Origin: an uncultured Bacteroidales bacterium
GTDB lineage: Bacteria > Bacteroidota > Bacteroidia > Bacteroidales > UBA932
DNA length: 23,519 nucleotides
NCBI GenBank assembly: GCA_946617545.1
Contig: CAMOKK010000004.1
Span: 1 to 23,519 of the forward strand
Reading direction: 5' to 3'
This document shows, in pieces, positions 1 through 6,010 of the stretch (the stretch's first letter is position 1; every line of letters starts with the position of its first letter). A program made the translations under genes and the position numbers. The notes beneath the pieces were generated by a model, which saw only the letters and a list, made by a program, of their open reading frames with translations, searched no databases and was not told the origin of the DNA.

Positions 1-877
1 TGGCGTTGGAAGGGTTGATCCAGTAGCCCAGGAAGTCGTCGATGAACTTCTGGGTGAGGCGGCGTACTTCCATATAGGCGTCCATGTTGAGGTCTTTCAC
101 CAGGAAGCCGTCGCAGCGGAGCATCTCCCGGATGGTAATCACGTCGGGGTGCACCTTGCCCCAGGAGAGAGGCTCTACGGCTACGTCCAGATAATCTGCG
201 CCGGCGCGGGCCACTTCCAGCATGGAGGCCGGAGAGAAGCCGGGGCCGGTGTGGCCGTGATACTGCACCTTGATATGGGGGTATTTCTTCTTGATATCGG
301 CCACCAGCTCTCCCAGCAGATTGGGACGGCCGATACCCGCCATATCCTTGAGGCAAATCTCGTCTGCTCCGTACTCTACCACTTTGTCCACGATGTCCAT
401 GTAGTAGGCCACGGTATGGACGGGGGAGTAGGTGATGGACAGGGCCACCTGGGAAATCATACCGCCCTTCTTGGCGCCGATCACGGAGCCCTTGAGGTTG
501 CGGTGGTCGTTGAGGCCGCAGAAAGAACGGGCAATGTCCGTGCCCTGCTTCTTCTTTACCTTGAACATGAGTTCGCGCACATCTAAGGGTACGGGGTTCA
601 TGCGGAGGGCGTTGAGGCCGCGTTCCAGCATGTGCGTCTGGATGCCGGCCTTGTGGAAGGGCGCCGTCCAGGCCCGCACGGCCTTGTTGGGATTCTCTCC
701 GAACAGGAGGTTCACCTGCTCGAAGGCGCCGCCGTTGGTTTCCACGCGGTCGAAGCAGCCCATGTCGATGATGGCCGGAGCCACCTCCACCAGCTGGTCC
801 ACCCTGGGCACATACTTGCCCGAGCTCTGCCACATGTCCCTATACACCAGGGAGAACTTGATTTCACGCTTTGCCAT
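1..877 (-). CDS. Biotin-dependent carboxyltransferase, oxaloacetate decarboxylase alpha / pyruvate carboxylase subunit B type (3' part cut off)
   Basis: The protein begins MAKREIKFSLVYRDMWQSS and stays open for 292 codons to the left window edge. It belongs to the carboxyltransferase family (HMGL-like TIM barrel) that moves CO2 between biotin and a 2-oxoacid. Visible active-site features: the early metal-binding Asp in DMWQS (D14), the lysine that is carbamylated in this family in CLKDMAG (K177), and the metal-binding HGH pair (H207, H209). The family also has a conserved downstream carboxylase domain and often a biotinyl domain, which would lie outside the window. In Bacteroidota such proteins usually work with separate biotin carrier and sodium-pump or biotin carboxylase subunits, which I cannot see here. 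The start ATG at 875-877 is 27 bases past a TAnnTTTG element. Whether it acts on pyruvate, oxaloacetate or methylmalonyl-CoA cannot be told from this part. Confidence 0.88.
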   Translation of the reverse strand, partial: MAKREIKFSLVYRDMWQSSGKYVPRVDQLVEVAPAIIDMGCFDRVETNGGAFEQVNLLFGENPNKAVRAWTAPFHKAGIQTHMLERGLNALRMNPVPLDVRELMFKVKKKQGTDIARSFCGLNDHRNLKGSVIGAKKGGMISQVALSITYSPVHTVAYYMDIVDKVVEYGADEICLKDMAGIGRPNLLGELVADIKKKYPHIKVQYHGHTGPGFSPASMLEVARAGADYLDVAVEPLSWGKVHPDVITIREMLRCDGFLVKDLNMDAYMEVRRLTQKFIDDFLGYWINPSNA

Positions 878-903
878 ATTTCAGTGTCATTATTTCGTAT
901 CCA

Positions 904-911
904 CAAAGATA
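904..911 (-). promoter_or_regulatory. Bacteroidota -7 promoter element of the carboxyltransferase gene
   Basis: On the minus strand this reads TATCTTTG, a perfect TAnnTTTG match, and its downstream edge is 26 bases before the start codon. I find no clear TTTG -33 element at the usual distance, so the promoter call rests on the -7 match and position. Confidence 0.55.
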
Positions 912-948
912 ATAATTTTTATCCGTTATAGGTATCGGAACATAACAA

Positions 949-973
949 AAGTCCCTCCTGAGGGGAGGGACTT
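949..973 (-). terminator. Intrinsic terminator downstream of tRNA-His
   Basis: A perfect 10-bp inverted repeat (AAGTCCCTCC / GGAGGGACTT, 5-base loop at 959-963) is followed on the minus strand by TTTTGTT. It lies 7 bases beyond the mature tRNA end and would stop transcription before the carboxyltransferase promoter. Confidence 0.8.
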
Positions 974-980
974 GAAGTCG

Positions 981-1054
981 GGTGGATGATGGGGCTCGAA
1001 CCCACGACACTCGGAACCACAATCCGATGCTCTACCAGCTGAACTACATCCACC
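981..1054 (-). tRNA. tRNA-His (anticodon GTG)
   Basis: Read on the minus strand, the 74-base sequence folds as a complete cloverleaf: acceptor GGTGGATG pairing with CATCCACC, D arm with the usual AGCTGGTAGAG loop, anticodon arm TCGGA / TCCGA around TTGTGGT (anticodon GTG), and T arm GTGGG TTCGAGC CCCAT. The encoded extra G at position -1 opposite C73 is the identity feature of histidine tRNA and supports the call independently of the anticodon. The 3' CCA is not encoded. It has its own promoter and terminator, so it is probably transcribed alone, although read-through from the lipoprotein gene upstream is possible. Confidence 0.97.
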
Positions 1055-1067
1055 GTGTTTGGGACTG

Positions 1068-1098
1068 CAAAAGTAAGGATTATTTTTGGAATTCCAAA
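1068..1098 (-). promoter_or_regulatory. Promoter of tRNA-His (TTTG-N19-TAnnTTTG)
   Basis: Minus-strand TTTG (1095-1098) and TACTTTTG (1068-1075) are separated by 19 bases, a full match to the Bacteroidota -33/-7 promoter. The -7 element ends 13 bases before the mature tRNA 5' end. The -33 box is embedded in a perfect 16-base palindrome (1084-1099). Confidence 0.75.
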
Positions 1099-1101
1099 AT
1101 A

Positions 1102-1743
1102 TTAGTAAAGATTAATGGTTTTTTCCTGCACGGTCTTTTTCCCTGTGCTGTCAGTCACAATCACGTTCATGACCAGGGAAACGCGCTCGCCGCTTTTCAG
1201 GTCCAGGGGCAGGGAGAAGACGGCGATGGCCGTTTCCAGGTCTTTCTCGTCCATCCGGGTGGGGTCTTCTCCGTTACCTTCGTGGGTGATATGTATATAA
1301 TGTACGGTCCCTTTCACCTCTTCGTAAAAGCGGATGGGATGGGCTGCATTGGAGCCTTTGGCCTTGTAATAGCCAAGTCCCAGGTTCAGATAGCCGCCGC
1401 TGACGCTGGCCATTTCCGGGCTCAGCGGGTCGGCGGGATATTCTTCTGCCTCGTCATATTCGGCGGGGGATACGATGGAGACCTTGACCACCTCCTTGAG
1501 CCGGATATCCAGGGCGCGGTTCAGGATGTCGAAGAGGGCCAGATAACGGTTTCCTTCTATCTTCCACTTGTCGGCGCCCAAGGCGTCTTCCGTTACGTTG
1601 AAGACATAGCCGTTGTCATTGAGCAGAACGCCCTCTTTGACCGTTACCATTTCCTGCACGTTGGTCTGGGTGTAAGTGTCTTGCAATTTGCAGGAAACGG
1701 CCAGGGGAAGGAAGGCCAGGAGGATGGGAATCAGTTTTTTCAT
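1102..1743 (-). CDS. NigD-like lipoprotein
   Basis: A 213-residue secreted lipoprotein: a short lysine-bearing n-region, a hydrophobic stretch and a lipobox LAVS|C with the lipidated cysteine at C18. The first folded part (about residues 32-90, VKEGVLLNDNGYVFNVTED onward) resembles the N-terminal OB-like domain of NigD-type proteins of Bacteroidales, and the beta-rich C-terminal part (about 100-213) fits their second domain. The match is by overall pattern, so I treat the family as probable, not certain; function is unknown for the family beyond a surface or periplasmic location. The start codon overlaps the stop of the upstream Fur-family gene by 4 bases (ATGA), so the two are likely translationally coupled and co-expressed. 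The gene ends right before the tRNA-His promoter, with no clear terminator between. Confidence 0.6.
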   Translation of the reverse strand: MKKLIPILLAFLPLAVSCKLQDTYTQTNVQEMVTVKEGVLLNDNGYVFNVTEDALGADKWKIEGNRYLALFDILNRALDIRLKEVVKVSIVSPAEYDEAEEYPADPLSPEMASVSGGYLNLGLGYYKAKGSNAAHPIRFYEEVKGTVHYIHITHEGNGEDPTRMDEKDLETAIAVFSLPLDLKSGERVSLVMNVIVTDSTGKKTVQEKTINLY

Positions 1744-2195
1744 ATCGCTTTTGATTTACTTTTCGTAGGATGTGCAATCAATTGTATGTCAATATCTTCT
1801 ACGGTGTAACCCTTGAACTTGCGGCGTCTGAGGTGGGAGGCCACCAGCATGCTCAGTTCTTCGTCTATCAAATCCCGGTAGGTGTGATTCTCCCTGTCGT
1901 ACAGGTGAATGTGCCGGGTGGTATTCACGTCAAAGTACATTTTGCTGGTTGCGGACAGGCGGCGGGAGTATATCCTTTTGTCGGCCAGGCCGCTCAGGAT
2001 GTTATAGACGGAGGCCACGGTAACATGCATCCCTTTCTGCTCCAGTTGGGCCGATACCATGTCGGCCGATGCGTGTCCCAGCCCCATCATGACTTCGTGG
2101 ACGGCCATCCGCTGGCGGGTGGCCTTGAGTCCGTGCCGTCTCAGATGGGAGAGGAATTCCTCCATGGTAGGGGTGGGGAGTGTGGGCTGTGGCAT
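1740..2195 (-). CDS. Fur-family transcriptional regulator lacking cysteines
   Basis: A 151-residue protein with the Fur winged-helix domain: GLKATRQRMAVHEVM (about 22-36) and the recognition helix VTVASVYNILSGLADKRI (about 58-75), followed by a dimerisation domain. The HIH at 95-97 fits the regulatory metal site of Fur/PerR/Zur proteins. Unlike most members it contains no cysteine anywhere, so the two CxxC structural zinc pairs are absent. It may sense iron, manganese, zinc or peroxide; the sequence does not decide. The start at 2195 is used because it is the first ATG; M11 is an alternative that would give a more typical N-terminus. It starts 4 bases after the recN stop and overlaps the following lipoprotein gene by 4 bases, placing it near the end of the long minus-strand operon. 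Confidence 0.85.
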   Translation of the reverse strand: MPQPTLPTPTMEEFLSHLRRHGLKATRQRMAVHEVMMGLGHASADMVSAQLEQKGMHVTVASVYNILSGLADKRIYSRRLSATSKMYFDVNTTRHIHLYDRENHTYRDLIDEELSMLVASHLRRRKFKGYTVEDIDIQLIAHPTKSKSKAI

Positions 2196-2199
2196 GGGA

Positions 2200-3846
2200 T
2201 TAAGCGTTTAACAGGGCCTGGGCGTTGGCGATGGCTTGCGGCGTGACCGTGGCGCCGGACAGCATCCGGGCCAGTTCCTTCACGCGGCCTTCGCGGTCCA
2301 GGCTCTCGATGTGGGTTACGTCGTCTTTCTTGCTCACAAGATAATGTGCGTGGCCTTTGGCCGCCACCTGCGGCAGGTGGGTGATGGCAAACACCTGCAT
2401 GTGCTCTCCCATCCGGCAGATGAGGGAGCCCATTTTGTCGGCGGCCGATCCGGAGACGCCCGTATCAATCTCGTCGAAGATGAGGGTGGGCATCTGCGTA
2501 TGGCGGGCCATCACGGATTTGAGGCTGAGCATGATGCGGGAGAGTTCACCGCCGGATGCCGCCTTGGATATCTCCGTGAGGTTCTTTCCCGTGGAAGAGA
2601 ATAGAAAATGGACGGAATCGGCCCCCAGGGCACCGGCGGGCGCATCGGAGAGTTCCACCTGGAAGGCGGCGTGGTCCAGATCCAGCGAATGGAGAACCGC
2701 CGTGATTTCGTCGGAAAAAGGTAGGGATGCAGCCTGGCGGGCTTCGTGCAGCCGGGCGCACAGCTCAAGATGCCGGCTTTCCAGCTCCTGCAACTCTTTC
2801 CGGACCCGCTCGCACTCCTGTTCTAAGGAAGATGCGTCGGAAACCAGCCCTTCCAGGCGGTCCCTTTCCTCTATGAGTTCCCCGATAGTCTTGACGCCAT
2901 GCTTCTGCAGAAGGCCGTACAGGAGGGAGAGCCGCTCTTCCACCTGGGAGAGTTCCTCGGGGGAAGCCTCTGCGCGGCTGTTCGTGAGGCTCACTTCCTG
3001 CGCGATGTCCTCCACCTCCACCCGGGCCGATTCCAGTCTCTGCGCCAGTTCACCCAGCGAGGGAATGAAGGCGGCGGCTTTTTCCAGCTCTTTTGCCGCT
3101 TCGCGCAGCAGTCCTCCGGGAGAGGCCGCCTGGTCTGAAGACGGCGATAGCAGCTCTTCCACCGAGCAGAGCGTCTCCTTGATCAGCTCCGCATGGGCCA
3201 GCTCGTTCTGACGGGCTTCCAGCTCTTCTACTTCCCCTTCCCGCAACTGCGCCTGATGGAGGCGTTCCCAGCGGGAGGCGTTATACTCTTCATCGGCCCG
3301 GGCCGATGCCTGTCTCTTTTCCAGGGCTTCCAGCTCCCGGCGGCTTTCCAGGATGCGGCCCCACAGGGCACTGCACTCCTCCCTCAGGGGGAGGGTGCCT
3401 CCGCGGGCGTCCAGCGCATCCATCCGGAAGCGCTCTTCCATCAGCCTGAGGGTCTGGTGCTGGGAGTGGATGTCCACCAGCTGGGCCGACAATTCCTGCA
3501 GCACCGGCAGGGTTACAGGTTCGTCGTTGGCGAAGCTGCGGGAACGTCCGCTGCGGGCCACGGTGCGTCTGAGAACCAGACGCTCCCCTTCGTCGGGCAG
3601 GTCCGAATCCTTCAGGATTTTCCGGATGGCGGGGGTGATGCCGAACTCGGCTTCCACGATGCAGCTGTCGCTGCCTTCTCCCACCATGGAGGCATCGGCC
3701 TTGGCTCCCAGAACCAGGGACAGGGCCCCCAGAAGGATGGATTTGCCCGCTCCGGTCTCTCCGGTAATAATATTGAGACCCTCCGGAAAAGTGGTTTCCA
3801 GAGAGTCTATGAGGATGTAGTGAGAGACCGAGAGGCTGTACAGCAT
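2200..3846 (-). CDS. recN: DNA repair protein RecN
   Basis: RecN is an SMC-like ATPase that acts early in double-strand break repair, holding DNA ends and promoting RecA-dependent recombination. The 548-residue length is typical. Visible features: Walker A GETGAGKS (29-36), a Q-loop region after LVDIHSQHQTLRLMEER, a long charged coiled-coil middle (about 150-365, rich in Glu/Arg/Leu), the ABC signature ASGGELSRIMLSLK and Walker B LIFDEIDTGVSG in the C-terminal third, then the H-loop (AITHLPQVAAKGHAHY). The start ATG at 3844-3846 is one base after the rpoZ stop, so translation is probably coupled. No SOS operator is visible immediately upstream; expression seems to come from the operon promoter. 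Confidence 0.97.
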   Translation of the reverse strand: MLYSLSVSHYILIDSLETTFPEGLNIITGETGAGKSILLGALSLVLGAKADASMVGEGSDSCIVEAEFGITPAIRKILKDSDLPDEGERLVLRRTVARSGRSRSFANDEPVTLPVLQELSAQLVDIHSQHQTLRLMEERFRMDALDARGGTLPLREECSALWGRILESRRELEALEKRQASARADEEYNASRWERLHQAQLREGEVEELEARQNELAHAELIKETLCSVEELLSPSSDQAASPGGLLREAAKELEKAAAFIPSLGELAQRLESARVEVEDIAQEVSLTNSRAEASPEELSQVEERLSLLYGLLQKHGVKTIGELIEERDRLEGLVSDASSLEQECERVRKELQELESRHLELCARLHEARQAASLPFSDEITAVLHSLDLDHAAFQVELSDAPAGALGADSVHFLFSSTGKNLTEISKAASGGELSRIMLSLKSVMARHTQMPTLIFDEIDTGVSGSAADKMGSLICRMGEHMQVFAITHLPQVAAKGHAHYLVSKKDDVTHIESLDREGRVKELARMLSGATVTPQAIANAQALLNA

Positions 3847-3847
3847 C

Positions 3848-4192
3848 TTATTTTCCGCTCTCGATGTCTATGGGATTCTCGTCGGAGGCCCGGCGGTAGT
3901 ACAGCTCTCCGTTCTCGAATTCGGCGATGGCGATGAGGTCCGGTTTGGGCTGACGCTCGTAGTACTTGGAGATTTCAATCTGCTCCTTGTTCTCGAATAC
4001 TTCTTCCATGGTGTCGCGGTCTCCGCGGAACTCGTCCAGTTTCTTCATCAGTTCCTTCTTCTCTTCAACGGCAATCTGGTTGGCACGCTTGTAAAGAATC
4101 ACCACGGATTCATAAATGTTTCCGGTGGGGGCGGCCAGGTTCTTGATGTCGCGCGTCACCGTGTTCACAGGTATTTTTTTCTTGTTTTCCAT
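3848..4192 (-). CDS. rpoZ: DNA-directed RNA polymerase omega subunit (Bacteroidota type)
   Basis: A 114-residue protein with the Bacteroidota omega signature: VNTVTRDI, the conserved TGNIYESVVILYKRANQIA helix (about 23-41) and EEVFENKEQIEISKYYERQPKP in the C-terminal half. Omega binds the beta-prime C-terminus and helps assemble RNA polymerase. The Bacteroidota version is longer and more diverged than enterobacterial RpoZ, so it is often annotated as a hypothetical or Rpb6-like protein. It lies 58 bases downstream of bamD; I see no clear TAnnTTTG element in that gap, so it is probably carried on the bamD transcript. It is followed after one base by recN. Confidence 0.93.
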   Translation of the reverse strand: MENKKKIPVNTVTRDIKNLAAPTGNIYESVVILYKRANQIAVEEKKELMKKLDEFRGDRDTMEEVFENKEQIEISKYYERQPKPDLIAIAEFENGELYYRRASDENPIDIESGK

Positions 4193-4250
4193 TATGGTAA
4201 ATTACGTTGTTCTATATTAAAATACCGCTGCCGCGGGAGGGAAGTTTCAA

Positions 4251-5069
4251 TTATTTTTCTTCCGTCTCTCCGCCGCGTCCCAGGAACTTCTGAACCTGAC
4301 GGTACAGGCGGTCCAGTTCTTTCCGGTGGGCCGATTCGGGATACTCTCCCACGAAGTTCAGGTAGTCGTCCACAAAGTTCAGGTAGCGGTCTTTCTGTTT
4401 TTGGACTACGCTCAGGCGGGCATAGTGGTAGGAAGACATGGCCGTGTAATACAGGATTTCTTCCCGGTAACCGTTCTCCGAATTGCTTTTGAGCACGTTT
4501 TGGAGCTTGAGCCGGGCGGCGGGGTAGTCTTCCATGGCGTAGTAAAGCTTACCGGCTTCGAAGTCTTTGCGGTCCAGGCGGTCCTGAAGGTCCGTGAGCA
4601 TGGCCTGGCAGGCCGGGATGTGGATGTCGTCCGGACGCTCGCGCATGTATTCATAGATATAGGCCATGCAGGCGCGGGTGGGCTGCTGGTCCAGTTCCCA
4701 GCGGTAGGTGGCCCTGTACAGGCAGTCCAGCCGGTAGAACTGGGCATCGGCCGCAAAGGGACTCCGGGGGAAGTTCTCTATGAAGCGGGCGAAGTTGGAT
4801 TCGGCCGTATAATAATCCTTGTGCCTGTAATTGGAAAGGCCCCAGTAGTACTGGACGGTGTCATCCCTCTCGGTGCCGCTGGTGAGCACGGACATGGATT
4901 CGAAGAGCTGCGCGGCTTTGGCATACTTCTTCTGGGAGAAAAGTTCCATGGCGGCGTCATACTTGGCATCCACATCTCCGGAAGCCAGCAACACCTCGTA
5001 CTGAGACTTGCAGGAAATGGCGGCTGCCAGGCCCAGAAGCATCAAAAACGTCAGTTTCAGTTTACTCAT
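4251..5069 (-). CDS. bamD: Outer membrane protein assembly factor BamD (lipoprotein)
   Basis: A 272-residue lipoprotein with lipobox AAIS|C20. It consists of TPR-like helical repeats from about residue 35 onward (YDAAMELFSQKKYAKAAQLFE, then YYWGLSNYRHKDYYTAESNFARF with FIENFPRSPFAADAQFYRLDCLY, the typical BamD pattern), closing with FVGEYPESAHRKELDRLY. BamD is the essential lipoprotein partner of BamA that handles C-terminal beta-signals of outer membrane proteins in the periplasm. It sits 6 bases after trxB and before rpoZ, a bamD-rpoZ pairing I know from other Bacteroidales. BamA is encoded on the opposite arm of the same locus (11867-14449). Confidence 0.93.
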   Translation of the reverse strand: MSKLKLTFLMLLGLAAAISCKSQYEVLLASGDVDAKYDAAMELFSQKKYAKAAQLFESMSVLTSGTERDDTVQYYWGLSNYRHKDYYTAESNFARFIENFPRSPFAADAQFYRLDCLYRATYRWELDQQPTRACMAYIYEYMRERPDDIHIPACQAMLTDLQDRLDRKDFEAGKLYYAMEDYPAARLKLQNVLKSNSENGYREEILYYTAMSSYHYARLSVVQKQKDRYLNFVDDYLNFVGEYPESAHRKELDRLYRQVQKFLGRGGETEEK

Positions 5070-5075
5070 CTTTCT

Positions 5076-6005
5076 CTAATTACCTTGTTCCAAAAGGAAT
5101 TTTTCCGCGTCGCGGGCGGCCATGCAACCCGATGCGGCGGCCGTAATGGCCTGGCGGTAGTGCGGGTCCTGCACGTCTCCGGCCGCATATACGCCCGGTA
5201 CGCCGGTTTCCGAACTGCCGGGCTTGGTAACGATGTACCCGGCCGCATCCCTTTCCAGATAAGGAGCGAAGAGCTCCGAGGCGGGAGTATGGCCGATGGC
5301 CAGGAAAAATCCGTCGATGGCTATATCAAAAACGGTGCCGTCCTTTCTCAGGAGACGGGCGCCCGTGACACCCATCTCGTCTCCCAGCACCTCCTGCGTG
5401 TTGCAGTTCCACAGCACCTCGATGTTGGGGGTGGAGAACACCTTCTCCTGCATAATCTTGGAGGCGCGGAATACATCCCTGCGCACAATCATGTACACTT
5501 TCTTGGCCAGGGACGCCAGGTACAGGGCATCTTCGCAGGCGGTATCTCCTCCGCCCACCACGGCCACGGTGCGCTTGCGGTAGAAGAAGCCGTCGCAGGT
5601 GGCGCAGGCGCTCACGCCGGCCCCCTTGAACTTCTCCTCCGAAGGGAGTCCCAGATAGCGGGCCTGGGCTCCGGTGGCGATGATGAGGGTCTGGGCTTCT
5701 ATTTCCGTTTCTCCGTCAATCACCACTTTGAAAGGCCGATGGGAAAGGTCTGCCGCCGTGGCGGTGCCGCTGCGGACATCGGCCCCGAAACTTTTAGCCT
5801 GTTCCCGCATCTTGTCCATGAGGGTGTTGGCGTCCACTCCGCCCGGGAAGCCGGGGAAGTTTTCCACGATGGTGGTGGTGGTGAGTTGTCCGCCGGGCTG
5901 GATTCCCTCATACACGACGGGGGACAGGTTGGCGCGTGCCGCGTAGATGGCGGCGGTGAATCCTGCGGGGCCTCCGCCCAGAATCAGACATTTTACTTTT
6001 TCCAT
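5076..6005 (-). CDS. trxB: Thioredoxin-disulfide reductase
   Basis: A 309-residue flavoprotein that uses NADPH to reduce thioredoxin in the cytoplasm. Domain order: N-terminal FAD-binding GGGPAG (10-15), the redox-active CATC pair (C134 and C137) within SACATCDGFFYR, the NADPH-binding GGGDTA (151-156) and the VRRDVFRAS stretch that contacts the NADPH phosphate, and the C-terminal FAD motif GVYAAGDV. Length and motifs are complete, so it should be active. No thioredoxin gene is adjacent. It lies 5 bases after the LysM protein gene and 6 bases before bamD, within the envelope operon. Confidence 0.97.
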   Translation of the reverse strand: MEKVKCLILGGGPAGFTAAIYAARANLSPVVYEGIQPGGQLTTTTIVENFPGFPGGVDANTLMDKMREQAKSFGADVRSGTATAADLSHRPFKVVIDGETEIEAQTLIIATGAQARYLGLPSEEKFKGAGVSACATCDGFFYRKRTVAVVGGGDTACEDALYLASLAKKVYMIVRRDVFRASKIMQEKVFSTPNIEVLWNCNTQEVLGDEMGVTGARLLRKDGTVFDIAIDGFFLAIGHTPASELFAPYLERDAAGYIVTKPGSSETGVPGVYAAGDVQDPHYRQAITAAASGCMAARDAEKFLLEQGN

Positions 6006-6010
6006 GGGGA

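Noticed and set aside
4193..4250. A possible promoter or terminator between bamD and rpoZ.
   Set aside because: No TAnnTTTG match and no stable hairpin with a T-tract; only a short CCGCGG palindrome is present.
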